From assembly GCF_003751385.1 (NCBI RefSeq), contig NZ_RJVA01000016.1:115340-179339 (forward strand): DNA of 64,000 nucleotides, read 5' to 3'. A program made the position numbers and the translations under genes. Within the stretch, counting starts at the first letter, position 1; every line of letters begins with the position of its first letter. Below the pieces are notes generated by a model, which did no database searches, was not told the origin of the DNA, and saw nothing but the letters and a program-made list of their open reading frames with translations. Below, piece by piece: positions 9,536 to 19,820 of this stretch. The DNA comes from Desulfosoma caldarium. Its GTDB lineage: Bacteria; Desulfobacterota; Syntrophobacteria; Syntrophobacterales; DSM-9756.

Positions 9536-12229
9536 TCACTGCAAGGCCAGATGGGGTGCTCGAAGCAACCGGCTGATCTGGCGCCCGTAATATTGTACCT
9601 GCTGGCGTTCTGCAGTGTATTCGAAACGTTCCACTGCCTTGTCCTCACCCTTGGAATCATCCAGGCGCCGTTCCAAAAGCCCCTTTTCCACGTAAAAGCT
9701 CAGGGCATTGCTGCACACGATCTTGGAGATGGATTCGGGCCGTTCGATGAGACCCATCTTGAAGTGTTTTTCTCCTGCGGAAAGAACCTTCTTGATGAGG
9801 TCTTTTTCCATGTAGGGTTTCTTTTGCACATAACGCAGGGAGCGCAGGACGAGCCAATAGGTTTCAAAGAAGTTGCGAATGAGGCCGTGAAAGGCCTGAA
9901 CGGCCATGAGGCCGCGATGGGTGAGCATGTAGGGCTGGTTTTCAGCGGGTTCAAGGCTTCGCAGCCATCCCAGTTTCTCAAAGACGTTGAGAACGTGCTT
10001 AGCCATTTGGTGGTCCCGCAGGTCGGTATCGTAGACGAATTCGTATTTGAAAAAGTCCTTCATGAAAGCCAGATCTTCCAGAATATCCCCGAGACTGAAC
10101 CGAAAGGTTTCCTGCCTCAAAATCGACGTGGACACAAAAGCGGCAGGCAGGAAAAAGTGAATGATATTGTTTTTGTAGTACTCCAAGGTCAGGCGCTTGT
10201 CGTCGTCCAAGATATAGACTTCGTCCTCCAGTTCGTCGTCTTCGTCTTTAAGCCGGTCCAGAAGTTTGCTCTTGACCAGGTCCTTGAGCGTATCTTCGAT
10301 GACCAGATTGTGATGTTGAAAGCTTCGAGAAAAGCGTACGCCGTTTTCTTCCAGGTACTCAGAGAAAAGCTGTATGGTCTGGGTGAGCTGGGATCGGGCC
10401 GTGCCTTTGCGGGCTCCGGAAAGCAGTGCGGAAGAAACCAGGGCATGGGGCGTGACCAGGGAAGCTTGGTTGATGCTGGAAATGATGCGATAGGCAAAAT
10501 CCCGGTACATGGCATGGCGCACCTTGGATGAAAGGCTTTTGAGGTCGTAGCGGTGGCGTTCTAAGTAGCGCTGCAGGGACATGGGTTCGGCGAATCGCAC
10601 GTAGACACGGCCGTAGCGTTTTTTGAGAAACCGCCTAGCCCGCACGAGCTGCCCCAGACTCTCATCCTTTTTGACCCCTCCGGTGATCTCGTTGACATAC
10701 ACTTCTTCTTCCGGAATGCGGTCGTAACAAATGGACGTGGGCACAAAGACCAGGTCGTCACAAAAGCCTTCTTCCACGGCCTGAATGAGGATGGCCAAAA
10801 GACCCATTTTAGGTAGGACCATCTTGCCGGTGCGACTGCGCCCGCCTTCGATGAAGAATTCGATGTTGTGCCCGAACCTTACCATCGTCTTGACGTAGAG
10901 CGAAAAAACCTCGGAATAGAACCGAGCGCCTTTGAAGGTTCTTCGAATGAAGAAGGCGCCCCCTCGACGAAAGATGGGACCCAAGGGCCAAAAGGACAGG
11001 TTCTTGCCCGCGGCGATGAAGGGTGAATAAAGGTTGTTGCGAAAGAGGACGTACGAGAGAATGAGGTAGTCGATGTGGCTTTTGTGACAGGGCACGTACA
11101 CCAGCGTGTTGTGCCGGGCGGCCTTGCGCACTCGGTGCAGGCTCTCCATGTCCACGTCAATGCCGTCAAAGAGGTTGTTCCACATCCAGGTGAGGATCTT
11201 TTCGCCCAGCTGAATCAAGGTGTAGCTGTAATCGGCGGCGATTTCTTCTAAGTATGCGTCAGCTTCTTTGCGAATCTTCCAAAGGGGTTGGCCCGAGGCC
11301 TTGGCGCGGCGTTTCATGAAGGATTCCAGCCGGGGGTGGTGCAAGATGATGTCTTTGATTTCCAGCTTGCTCTTGATTTGCGGACCCACCACGGCCCGTC
11401 GAATCTCGTTGCCAGACTCGATGAGCGTTCGCCGCAGTTCAAACACTTGCTTGCGCCGTTCCCAGGGATCCTTGGACAGTTCGGCTTGCACATGGAACAG
11501 ATCCAGGGGTTCGCCCACTTCCATGGTCGCGTAGGAATAGTTGCGAATAAAGGAGACGAGCTTTCTCACAAGGCCAGGGTTTTCCAGATTGCCAAAGACG
11601 ATGTCCCAGAACCCGCTCCGCTCCTTGCGAGGAGCTCGGCTGTAGAGCAGCACCAGAGGCACCACGTAAATGGGGCGGGACATTTCTTGCTGTAGGGTCA
11701 GCAAGTGATCCAGCGGGTCGTGCTGTACCATGACGGTGCGTTGGTAGTAACCTTTTTTCCCCAGAAGAAAGAGTAGTCCGGATCGGCCCTCTTGCACCAT
11801 GGTGCGGTAATAGCCGTGTTCGTAGGGATTCGGCATGCCGTCTCGGCTCAGATGTCTCAGAAGGTTGCGAAGGACGACGGTGGCGGCATAGGTTCTGGGT
11901 TGCCAAAAATGGGGCCTTAGATCGAAAAGAAATTGAGGCGTCGGCAGGCCCAACTGGTGCAACCGAAGGCTCACGTAGACAAAATCCAGTTGGGATCGAT
12001 GCCGCAGAGCGTAGATGATGACGCCTTTTGGGGCGAGGCTTTCCAGAAGTTTTTGTTGGTCTTCGGGAATGGAGGTCTTGGCGATGAGTTTTTCAAAGAT
12101 GGGGCTTAAGAGGAACCGAGGCTTGCCCGGCACCGAAAAGCCAAAGGGGTCATCCGCGAGGCGCGGTGTTTCTTGTCCTTTGTTGCCAAACAAACGGTTC
12201 TTGACGGACTGAAACCAGGAGCTCATCAT
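9536..12229 (-). CDS. plsB: Glycerol-3-phosphate 1-O-acyltransferase
   Basis: About 897 residues, the large size typical of the membrane-associated PlsB that makes lysophosphatidate, the first step of phospholipid synthesis. The acyltransferase blocks are in order: VYVPCHKSHIDYLILSY (HX4D, ~377-390), GPIFRRGGAFFIRRTFKG, FFIEGGRSRTGKMVLPKMG and LVFVPTSICYDRIPEEE. An N-terminal acyltransferase-like region and a long helical C-terminus flank the core. ATG 12229 is chosen because AAGGAAGG lies 5 nt upstream. The frame is open further to 12397, but that would overlap divergent recN. plsB and recN start ~120 bp apart and likely share a divergent promoter region. Confidence 0.95.
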   Translation of the reverse strand: MMSSWFQSVKNRLFGNKGQETPRLADDPFGFSVPGKPRFLLSPIFEKLIAKTSIPEDQQKLLESLAPKGVIIYALRHRSQLDFVYVSLRLHQLGLPTPQFLFDLRPHFWQPRTYAATVVLRNLLRHLSRDGMPNPYEHGYYRTMVQEGRSGLLFLLGKKGYYQRTVMVQHDPLDHLLTLQQEMSRPIYVVPLVLLYSRAPRKERSGFWDIVFGNLENPGLVRKLVSFIRNYSYATMEVGEPLDLFHVQAELSKDPWERRKQVFELRRTLIESGNEIRRAVVGPQIKSKLEIKDIILHHPRLESFMKRRAKASGQPLWKIRKEADAYLEEIAADYSYTLIQLGEKILTWMWNNLFDGIDVDMESLHRVRKAARHNTLVYVPCHKSHIDYLILSYVLFRNNLYSPFIAAGKNLSFWPLGPIFRRGGAFFIRRTFKGARFYSEVFSLYVKTMVRFGHNIEFFIEGGRSRTGKMVLPKMGLLAILIQAVEEGFCDDLVFVPTSICYDRIPEEEVYVNEITGGVKKDESLGQLVRARRFLKKRYGRVYVRFAEPMSLQRYLERHRYDLKSLSSKVRHAMYRDFAYRIISSINQASLVTPHALVSSALLSGARKGTARSQLTQTIQLFSEYLEENGVRFSRSFQHHNLVIEDTLKDLVKSKLLDRLKDEDDELEDEVYILDDDKRLTLEYYKNNIIHFFLPAAFVSTSILRQETFRFSLGDILEDLAFMKDFFKYEFVYDTDLRDHQMAKHVLNVFEKLGWLRSLEPAENQPYMLTHRGLMAVQAFHGLIRNFFETYWLVLRSLRYVQKKPYMEKDLIKKVLSAGEKHFKMGLIERPESISKIVCSNALSFYVEKGLLERRLDDSKGEDKAVERFEYTAERQQVQYYGRQISRLLRAPHLALQ

Positions 12230-12346
12230 GCAATCCTTCCTTGCGGAAAAAATGTGGCGATCTGTGTGTTGAGGGCGCAGTAAGTTACCAAAAACCGCTC
12301 GTTTTAGAAAAAGGTTTTTCCCGAGCCATGCAAGGGAGAGTCTTCC

Positions 12347-14047
12347 GTGCTCAGTGAACTCTTGGTGCACAACTTTGCTATCATTTCTCGCCTTCATGTG
12401 GCCTTTGAGCCCGGCTTCACCGTGATCACCGGCGAAACGGGGGCCGGCAAGTCCATTCTGGTGGGTGCCGTGAACCTACTTTTGGGCGGTCGCGCGTCCC
12501 AGGAAATGATTCGCACGGGTGCCGACGAAGCCACCGTGGAAGCCCTCTTTACCTTTGAAAGCCCGGACGTTTTGGCGTCACGCCTCAGGGGGCTGGATGC
12601 GGAACCTTCCACAGAACTGATCATCAAGCGCACGGTGAGTCGCTCTGGAAGAAACCGGGTCTTCATCAACGGGCGTCTGGCCACTCTTGCCCAGCTGCAG
12701 GCGCTGGCGACGGGGCTTATATCCATTTCAGGCCAGCATGAGCACCAGATTCTTTTGAATCCGGAAATTCATCTGGATCTACTTGATCAATACGGAAACC
12801 TGGGTGCCACCGTGGCGGAAGTGGGCAAGGCCTACGCCGAATGGACTCAGCGCCTGGATGCGCTCAAGCGGCTACAGCGCATGAAGGCGCAACGGCAAGA
12901 GCAGATGGATTTCCTTCGCTTTCAGCTTCAGGAATTGGAAGCCGCTCGGCTTGTTCCTCACGAAGATGAAGAACTGCAAGCAGAGCGCAAGCGGCTGCAG
13001 CACGCGGCCACGCTCCATGACGCAGCCGAAACCGCGCACCGGCTTCTTTATCGAGATCACGGTTCGGTTTTGGAAAAGCTCGGGGAAATCGCCAAACATC
13101 TGGAAACCATCGCCCACATCGATCCGGCGCAAAAGCCGGCGCTGGAGCACGTGGAACAAGCGCGAATTCACGCGGAAGAACTAAGTTTTCTGGTGCAACA
13201 GTACGCGGGAAGCATTCGCTTCGATCCGGCGCGGCTTGCGGAAGTGGAAGATCGTTTAGCGGTCTTGGGGCGTTTGGCCAAAAAGTACGGGCCCACCGTG
13301 GCGGACATGATTCAAAAACGGGACGAGCTACGTAAGGCCTTGGGACAAGATGCCGATGTGGCTTGGGAGGAATCGGCGCTGCGCAAAGAAGCGGCTGAGG
13401 CCGAGGGGCGGCTGCGCGCACTGGCCGAAGACCTTTCCCGAAAACGACAGGCGGTGGCCGAAAAACTTCGAGGCGACGTTCAGGACGTTTTGGCCCGCCT
13501 CGATCTTCCCGAGGCGCGATTTGATGTGGCCTTTTGCGCGCCGAGCAAAGACGACGCGAACGACTTTGCTGGCCGGGTGACCGCTAAGGGAATCGATCGC
13601 GTCGAGTTCCTGCTGTCCGCCAACCCTGGCGAAGACCTCAAAGCCTTGGCCAAAGTGGCTTCCGGAGGGGAACTGTCCCGCATCCTGCTTGCGCTCAAAA
13701 CCCTTCTCAGTCGTCAGAGCGAAGCAGAAACCTTGATCTTTGACGAAGTGGACACGGGCATCGGAGGACGCACGGCGGAACTTGTCGGCCGCCAGCTCCA
13801 GCGCCTCTCGGAACGCTTTCAGGTGCTATGCATCACCCATCTTCCCCAGATCGCCTGTTTCGGCACCCATCATTACCGCGTGCTTAAACAAACCACGGGC
13901 CAAACCACCCAGACCGCTATGGCCCGCCTTAGCCCTCAGGAACGCGTCAAGGAACTGGCCCGCATGCTGGGTGGGGTGAGCATCACCGAGAAAACCCTGG
14001 CCCACGCCCGCGAATGGCTGGAACGAGCGCACCACTCAAGCCTTTGA
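12347..14047 (+). CDS. recN: DNA repair protein RecN
   Basis: A 566-residue SMC-like ATPase acting in double-strand-break repair. Motifs are Walker A GETGAGKSIL, the N-terminal RecN block VHNFAIISRLHVAFEPGFTV, a central coiled coil (~155-370, rich in KRLQ/EELE patterns), the signature VASGGELSRILLAL, and Walker B ETLIFDEVDTGIGG followed by CITHLPQIACFG. The start is GTG 12347 (MLSELLVHNFAII), preceded by AGGGAG. The length is normal for the family. A terminator-like hairpin follows the stop codon. Confidence 0.97.
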   Translation: MLSELLVHNFAIISRLHVAFEPGFTVITGETGAGKSILVGAVNLLLGGRASQEMIRTGADEATVEALFTFESPDVLASRLRGLDAEPSTELIIKRTVSRSGRNRVFINGRLATLAQLQALATGLISISGQHEHQILLNPEIHLDLLDQYGNLGATVAEVGKAYAEWTQRLDALKRLQRMKAQRQEQMDFLRFQLQELEAARLVPHEDEELQAERKRLQHAATLHDAAETAHRLLYRDHGSVLEKLGEIAKHLETIAHIDPAQKPALEHVEQARIHAEELSFLVQQYAGSIRFDPARLAEVEDRLAVLGRLAKKYGPTVADMIQKRDELRKALGQDADVAWEESALRKEAAEAEGRLRALAEDLSRKRQAVAEKLRGDVQDVLARLDLPEARFDVAFCAPSKDDANDFAGRVTAKGIDRVEFLLSANPGEDLKALAKVASGGELSRILLALKTLLSRQSEAETLIFDEVDTGIGGRTAELVGRQLQRLSERFQVLCITHLPQIACFGTHHYRVLKQTTGQTTQTAMARLSPQERVKELARMLGGVSITEKTLAHAREWLERAHHSSL

Positions 14048-14084
14048 AAAGGCAATCCCTTTGACACACCCTGCCTTTTTTTTT
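14047..14084 (+). terminator. Rho-independent-like terminator after recN
   Basis: Arms AAAAGGCA (14047-14054) and TGCCTTTT (14072-14079) pair perfectly across a ~17-nt loop, and the 3' arm runs into nine T. It overlaps the recN stop codon region and separates recN from the cellulose operon. Confidence 0.65.
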
Positions 14085-14185
14085 AAAGTTCCCAATTCCA
14101 CCGGCCGATACTGTCGACAGGCGTTGGGGTCACATCTTGATCTCTGCGGTTTAATTGATGAAACGAGATTGTGAGGCGACCGGGT

Positions 14186-16531
14186 ATGGCCTTGAACGCT
14201 GAGTCAGAAAACATGGACACAAAGGGGGGGCAGCGCTGGATTTTGTGGACGGCTTTGGCGGTCCTGTGGATCTATATCACCTACGCGGCGACCATTTACC
14301 TGGAACTTCGAGATCAGATTTTAGTGGGCTGGGGCTTTTTTGCTGTCTTGTGGGGTTGTGTTCGCCGAGGAACACGCCATGTTCCGCTGCGGGTGTTTAT
14401 TCTGCTTTTGGGAGCTTTTCTTTCTCTACGATACTGGATGTTTCGAACCTTTGAGACGCTAAGCTACACGGGGCCTTGGGACTGCGTGGGAATGCTGCTC
14501 CTCTACGGCGCCGAATCCTATGGTATCGGCATCCATTTCTTGGGGCTTTTCGTGAACATTTGGCCACTGGAAAGAAAGGATGAACCGACCCTTCCCGACG
14601 ATCCGACCCGTTATCCCAGCGTGGACATTCTCATCCCCACCTACAATGAGCCGGAAGAAATCGTGCGGACGACGGCGGTGGCCTGCACGCTTTTGGATTA
14701 CCCTCAAGACAAATTGAACATCTACATTTTGGACGATGGTGGCACGGTGGCTCAAAGAAACCACCCGGACCCGGAAAAAGCCCGGGCCGCACAAATCCGC
14801 CACGAGCGCCTTCAGAGGCTGGCTCAGGAAATCGGCGTGCACTACATGACCCGGGAAGAAAACGAGCACGCCAAGGCCGGCAACATCAATTATGCGCTGC
14901 AATGCTTGTGTTCTGCCGATGCCGAAAAGATGGACATTCAAAACTATACATGCGTCAATGTGGGCATTCAGCAAACCTGCAGCGACCTCATTCTCATTCT
15001 GGACTGCGACCACGTGCCCACACGCGATTTTCTCACGAGAACAGTCCCCTACTTCTTGCGCGATGAAAAGCTTTTTCTGGTTCAGACGCCCCATTTTTTC
15101 ATCAACCCCACCCCCGTGGAAAAGAACCTGGGCATTCACGGCATCTTGCCCGGTGAAAACGAAATGTTTTACCGGCGCGTTCACCTGGGCCTGGATTTCT
15201 GGAATGCGTCGTTTTTTTGCGGTTCCGCGGCGCTCATGCGCCGTTCATGCCTGGCCGAAGTGGGCGGCATTCAAGGGGAAACCATTACGGAAGACGCGGA
15301 AACGGCCTTGGAACTGCACCGGCGAGGGTATCACAGTGTTTATGTGCGTCGGCCCATGGTCTGCGGGTTGTCCCCAGAAACCTTTGACGCCTTCATCTTG
15401 CAGCGCTCTCGATGGGCTCAGGGCATGGTTCAGATCTTTTTGCTCAAGAACCCACTGTTGGCCAGAGGCTTAAGCCTCACGCAGAAACTTTGCTACCTCA
15501 ATTCCTGTTTCTTTTGGTTTTTCGGCCTGGCTCGCATTGTCTTTTTCCTGGCGCCTTTGGCGTATCTGTTTTTCGGGCTTCGAGTCTACAACGCGTCGGT
15601 GATTCAGGTGATGGCCTATGCCCTGCCACATCTTTTCGCATCCACCCTCACGGCTCATTACCTTTACGGCGATGTGCGCCACACGCTGTTTTCCGAATTC
15701 TTTGAAACCGTTCAGAGCATCTATCTTTTACCGGCGATTCTTGCCACTTTTAAGAATCCGCGCTCGCCTCGATTTAAGGTCACGCCCAAGGGAGGGCACC
15801 TGAGGGCCGATGCCCCCAATCCCCTAGGCTATCCGTTCTGCGTCATGCTGCTGCTGATTCTTCTGGGCCTGGTGGCGGGTGTTAACCGCTGGATGACTCT
15901 TCCGCTGGAACGGGACGTGGTCATCATTTGTCTTTTTTGGAATTTGTATAATCTCGGCATCATTGTGCTGTGCCTGGGTGCTGCTTGGGAACTGCATCAG
16001 TGGCGGCGTCATCATCGAGTGGTCACCGATGAACCGGCCGAGCTCATATCCGAAACCGGCCGAAGCGTTCCCGTGCGCATAAGGGATTTGTCGTTGGGAG
16101 GGGTCCGCCTGGGCGTGGCCGGCGGTAGCGCATCTACCTTAAGACTCGGGGAGACGCTCACCTTGCGTGCACGGGACAGTTCCCAAAAGGAATACCGCCT
16201 GGCCCTGCGCATTGTGCGCCTTGATCCGTGTCACATGATGAACCAAGAAGAATGCACGGTAGGTTGTCAATGGGTAGGCGACGGCCTTCAGGCTTTTGCA
16301 GACCGCGTGGGTTTCATTTACGGGGACAGCGAACGATGGCAGCGTTTTTGGGAATCCACTTCGCGCCGTCGTGTGCCCTTGGGGCGTGGGTACGTCCTTT
16401 TATTAAGAGCGGGGATAGGGCAGGCGTTTCAAAGAATTGCGGGGACATGCATACTGTTGGGGTTCTTTAGTCGGAGGATGGCGGAGTTCATATGGACGCG
16501 AGGATTCAAGAGACAGCCAAAGGCTTCCTGA
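14186..16531 (+). CDS. bcsA: Cellulose synthase catalytic subunit (UDP-forming), BcsA
   Basis: About 781 residues, an inner-membrane GT2 enzyme that polymerises glucose from UDP-glucose and extrudes the chain. N-terminal membrane helices (WILWTALAVLWIYITYAATI and others) precede the GT2 domain. Motifs are DDGGT (~181), DCDHVP (~273), TEDAETALELHRRG (~368) and QRSRWAQGMVQI (Q..RW, ~406). More membrane helices follow, then a C-terminal PilZ-like domain (~618-715; VRIRDLSLGGVRLGVAGG), which in this family binds cyclic di-GMP to open the gating loop. The N-terminal RxxxR of the PilZ motif is not obvious to me. ATG 14186 is chosen over GTG 14171 because GAGG lies upstream. It is the first gene of a tightly packed bcs operon and overlaps bcsB by 40 nt. 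Confidence 0.95.
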   Translation: MALNAESENMDTKGGQRWILWTALAVLWIYITYAATIYLELRDQILVGWGFFAVLWGCVRRGTRHVPLRVFILLLGAFLSLRYWMFRTFETLSYTGPWDCVGMLLLYGAESYGIGIHFLGLFVNIWPLERKDEPTLPDDPTRYPSVDILIPTYNEPEEIVRTTAVACTLLDYPQDKLNIYILDDGGTVAQRNHPDPEKARAAQIRHERLQRLAQEIGVHYMTREENEHAKAGNINYALQCLCSADAEKMDIQNYTCVNVGIQQTCSDLILILDCDHVPTRDFLTRTVPYFLRDEKLFLVQTPHFFINPTPVEKNLGIHGILPGENEMFYRRVHLGLDFWNASFFCGSAALMRRSCLAEVGGIQGETITEDAETALELHRRGYHSVYVRRPMVCGLSPETFDAFILQRSRWAQGMVQIFLLKNPLLARGLSLTQKLCYLNSCFFWFFGLARIVFFLAPLAYLFFGLRVYNASVIQVMAYALPHLFASTLTAHYLYGDVRHTLFSEFFETVQSIYLLPAILATFKNPRSPRFKVTPKGGHLRADAPNPLGYPFCVMLLLILLGLVAGVNRWMTLPLERDVVIICLFWNLYNLGIIVLCLGAAWELHQWRRHHRVVTDEPAELISETGRSVPVRIRDLSLGGVRLGVAGGSASTLRLGETLTLRARDSSQKEYRLALRIVRLDPCHMMNQEECTVGCQWVGDGLQAFADRVGFIYGDSERWQRFWESTSRRRVPLGRGYVLLLRAGIGQAFQRIAGTCILLGFFSRRMAEFIWTRGFKRQPKAS

Positions 16532-18780
16532 GGCGGGCCACCTGGGTTTTGGCCCTGGCCCTATTTTGCCCGTTTATGACACAAACGGCGTGGGCCGTCG
16601 CAGAACCCGAGCCCATGCGGTTTCGTGTTCCGCTGCCGCAACTGGTTCCCGTATCCGTGCACAAGCTGCAGGGGGCTTACAGCGGGTTTGATGTGAGCTT
16701 GCCCGTTCCCGAAAGGTGGCGCGTTCACGACGCCGTGCTGACCTTTTCCTACGTCAATTCCACGGCCCTGCTTCGGCAAAATTCACGGCTCATCGTGGAA
16801 CTCAACGGGCATCCTCTGGCCCAGGTTGTTTTGGAACCGCAGGCTCCCGAAGGAAAAGTTTCCGTGCGTTTGCCTCCCGATTTGCTGACCCCCGGCTACA
16901 ACAATCTTTCGTTCAAAGTCACCCAGCATTATGTGCTGAACTGCGAAGACGCAACCGCTCCGGAACTCTGGACCACCCTCAAACTGGACGAAGCCTACTT
17001 GGACTGGACTGTATCCCTGAAACCCGTGCCGCTACAGTTGAGTGCACTGCCCACCGTGGTGTTTGATCCGGTCAATCCCAGGCCGGAAAGAGTTCACATT
17101 GTTGTGGCCTCTACGTCCCTGGACGACGCCCGAAGAGCCATGTTGGCCGCGTCGGGGGTCGCTCTGCGCTTTGCCTATCGGCCCGTTGAATTTTCGGTTT
17201 CCGATACTTTGAAACCCGGGTGCGACAACCTGGTGGTGGGGAGTCCTGATTTTCTTTTTCAACTCTTGGGGGCCTCGGCACCAAACCCCGAAGGGGCCTA
17301 CCTGGAAGTGCGTTCCATGCCGACGTCCCCCGCCGAGACAGGGGATGTGGAACCGACGGTGGATTCCACGCATGCTTTGATTCTTGTGAGCGGCCCGGAC
17401 GAGGCGGCGCTGACCAAGGCACTTCAGGCTCTTGCCTTTGTTTCTTTTCCCTTTCCGGATACGCCCATGACCGTGGTGCACGACGTGGTGCCACCGTCGG
17501 TGAGCCCATATGAGGCCAGAGGCATGCTGCAATTGGACCGCACCTACACTTTTCAGGACCTGGGTTTTTCCAGCGTGACCTTTCAGGGGTACCGGCCGGC
17601 TCCGTCCATCCTGCGGTTCCGCTTGCCGTCGGATATTCTCATCAAGCCCCATAAATACGCCGCGTTGTCCTTGCACATAGCCTATAGTGCCGGTATGCGG
17701 AAAGATTCCGTGCTGGCGCTCTTTCTCAACGGCAAGTTCTTTTCCTCCATTCCCTTGAATGAAAAGGCGGGGGCGCATTACCAGGGCTATCGTATCTCTT
17801 TTCCCACCTACCTTTTAAGGCCCGGCGAAAACGAGTTGGCTTTTCATCCCGTCCTTACCCCACTCATCACCGGCGAGTGCACCCTCATTCAGACGAATCA
17901 TCTGTTGCTCACCGTCTTTGATGACTCCACATTTCATGTGCCCGGGATTTCCCACTGGGCGGAACTTCCCGATCTGGAACTCTTTTTCAAGGACGGTTTT
18001 CCCTTTGCACGGCATCCGGACGGGCGGGAAGCCGCCCTGTGGATACCTCGTGGGGATTTCGCTTCCGTGGAAGCGGCCATCAACCTGGTGGCGCTCATGA
18101 GCCAGAAAGTGGGTTACCCTCCCCTGGGCTTGCAGGTTTGGGATCGCCTGCCACAAAACCCTGCGGTGAACGTTTTGGCCGTCGCTCCATTGAACGCTCT
18201 TCCCGGGAAACTGCTCGAGTCGGCACCGTATCAATTGGTGTCGCCCGTTGGCGCCGCTTATCCGGTGCCATCTCCGCCGGCAAGCATCGCATCCCAGCAG
18301 GATGGATGGATCAATGAGCGGTTACGGCGTCTGCTGGGTCGCACCACGCCGATTCAAGAAACGTCGCAGGGGCGCTTGGCGCTCACGAAGCAAACCGGAG
18401 GTCTTTCACCTCATCGAGCCGCCTTGATGGAATACCGTTTGCCCGGCACATCCGACCGAACGCTTCTGGTGCTCACGGCCCAAGATGCATCGGTCATGGC
18501 ACGGGCGGCCCGGTCTCTGTGGGAGTTTGAAACCCAGGGAGCCTGTCGAGGGGATCTGGCTCTGCTGAGCTGGGACGGCTCAAAGACCCGTGTGGATAGT
18601 CTTCGGGTCAGTACTCCATACCGGGTGGGAACCCTGACGCCGTTGACCCGATTAGACTTTTTTGTTTACAGGTACCCGTGGGCCTTCGCCTTGTCGGTCC
18701 TTGTGGCGCTGGCTCTTGTGAGTTACCTCGTGTACCTCATGCTTAAACGGATTCGCCGGAGGCGACTGAGTGCATCGTAG
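16492..18780 (+). CDS. bcsB: Cellulose synthase regulatory/periplasmic subunit BcsB
   Basis: A 762-residue BcsB-family protein. A signal peptide covers ~1-38 (WVLALALFCPFMTQTAWA). Repeated carbohydrate-binding and flavodoxin-like modules follow (YSGFDVSLPVPERWRVHDAV; RLIVELNGHPLAQVVLEP; GYNNLSFKVTQHYVLNCEDA; a second set VLALFLNGKFFSSIPLNEK and RPGENELAFHPVL). A single C-terminal membrane anchor lies at ~724-746 (WAFALSVLVALALVSYLVYL). BcsB guides the nascent glucan through the periplasm and is needed for BcsA activity. The ATG lies inside the end of bcsA with GGCGGAG upstream, so translational coupling is likely. Its end overlaps bcsZ by 11 nt. Confidence 0.93.
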   Translation: MDARIQETAKGFLRRATWVLALALFCPFMTQTAWAVAEPEPMRFRVPLPQLVPVSVHKLQGAYSGFDVSLPVPERWRVHDAVLTFSYVNSTALLRQNSRLIVELNGHPLAQVVLEPQAPEGKVSVRLPPDLLTPGYNNLSFKVTQHYVLNCEDATAPELWTTLKLDEAYLDWTVSLKPVPLQLSALPTVVFDPVNPRPERVHIVVASTSLDDARRAMLAASGVALRFAYRPVEFSVSDTLKPGCDNLVVGSPDFLFQLLGASAPNPEGAYLEVRSMPTSPAETGDVEPTVDSTHALILVSGPDEAALTKALQALAFVSFPFPDTPMTVVHDVVPPSVSPYEARGMLQLDRTYTFQDLGFSSVTFQGYRPAPSILRFRLPSDILIKPHKYAALSLHIAYSAGMRKDSVLALFLNGKFFSSIPLNEKAGAHYQGYRISFPTYLLRPGENELAFHPVLTPLITGECTLIQTNHLLLTVFDDSTFHVPGISHWAELPDLELFFKDGFPFARHPDGREAALWIPRGDFASVEAAINLVALMSQKVGYPPLGLQVWDRLPQNPAVNVLAVAPLNALPGKLLESAPYQLVSPVGAAYPVPSPPASIASQQDGWINERLRRLLGRTTPIQETSQGRLALTKQTGGLSPHRAALMEYRLPGTSDRTLLVLTAQDASVMARAARSLWEFETQGACRGDLALLSWDGSKTRVDSLRVSTPYRVGTLTPLTRLDFFVYRYPWAFALSVLVALALVSYLVYLMLKRIRRRRLSAS

Positions 18781-19819
18781 AATGGCTTGGCTCCTTATGC
18801 TGGCCACTCTCTGGACGGGATCGGTCCAAGAAGGGTGGGCTTTGGACCGCAAACTGTGGAATGCCTATAAGGATCGCTTTATCAGCCCGGACGGCCGAAT
18901 CATAGACCGAGGCAATGGGCAGATGAGCCATTCCGAAGGGCAAGGATACGGCTTGATTCTCGCCGTTTCCGCCGATGACCGGCCGGGTTTTGAACGCATT
19001 TGGCAGTGGACTCGAGACAACCTGCAGGTGCGAGGATCGGACCGCCTTCTGGCCTGGGCTTGGGGACAGCGGCCCAACGGACAATGGGCTGTGGTGGATT
19101 TGAACAACGCCACGGACGGCGACCTGCTGGTCCTCTACGGACTTCTCAAGGCTTTTGAACGCTGGCACGACGAGCCGTACCGATCGCAGGCTTTGGAGTT
19201 GGCGCGCGACATCAAGAAGCACCTGGTGGCAAACGTGCAGAATGTTCCCGTGCTTCTCCCAGGCTACTATGGGTTTGCGGAGCCGGACGGCTTGGTGCTG
19301 AACCCCTCCTACTATGTCTACCCCGCCCTGCAAGCCCTGGCTCGATACGACAACGACCCCATCTGGAACCGTCTTCTCGAAGGCGGCATGGACCTAACGC
19401 ATCGAGCGCGCCGCGGTCCCTGGAACCTGCCGCCCGACTGGATTTTGATGAATCCGGACGGGCTCGATGTATTTCAAAAACGGAGTTCTCGCTTCGGCTA
19501 CGAAGCCATTCGAGTGCCCCTGTACTTGGCGTGGGCGGATCGACCGAACGCCCTGCAGCCATGGTCCATGGTCCTGGATTGGTTTGACAAGACGGGGTTT
19601 CTGCCCCTGTGGGTGAATGTGTTAGAACCTGCCGTGTCCCTTTCGCCAGCGCCTGCAGGGTTTTATGCCGTGTGGGCCGCCGCGGCTCAGAGGTTAAACC
19701 GTTTCCAAACGGCCGAAAAGCTCTGGAACCAAGCCCGTGAAAAAGTGGAACGGGAAAAGGACGACTACTACTCGGCGACCTTGTATCTTCTGAGCCACCG
19801 GGCTTTGGAGGGCCCATGA
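18770..19819 (+). CDS. bcsZ: Periplasmic endo-beta-1,4-glucanase BcsZ (GH8)
   Basis: A 349-residue glycoside hydrolase family 8 cellulase with an N-terminal signal peptide (MAWLLMLATLWTGSVQEGWA). The catalytic acid is Glu56 in MSHSEGQGYG. NNATDGD (Asp116/118) and the later FGYEAIRVPLYLAW block are further GH8 hallmarks; the base Asp lies in the second half. BcsZ trims cellulose in the periplasm and is usually encoded with bcsAB. GTG 18770 has GGAGG 7 nt upstream and overlaps the bcsB stop codon, which indicates translational coupling. Confidence 0.93.
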   Translation: MHRRMAWLLMLATLWTGSVQEGWALDRKLWNAYKDRFISPDGRIIDRGNGQMSHSEGQGYGLILAVSADDRPGFERIWQWTRDNLQVRGSDRLLAWAWGQRPNGQWAVVDLNNATDGDLLVLYGLLKAFERWHDEPYRSQALELARDIKKHLVANVQNVPVLLPGYYGFAEPDGLVLNPSYYVYPALQALARYDNDPIWNRLLEGGMDLTHRARRGPWNLPPDWILMNPDGLDVFQKRSSRFGYEAIRVPLYLAWADRPNALQPWSMVLDWFDKTGFLPLWVNVLEPAVSLSPAPAGFYAVWAAAAQRLNRFQTAEKLWNQAREKVEREKDDYYSATLYLLSHRALEGP

Positions 19820-19820
19820 A

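Noticed and set aside
9551..10531. 326-codon plus-strand ORF
   Set aside because: It is antisense to plsB, whose acyltransferase motifs are clear.
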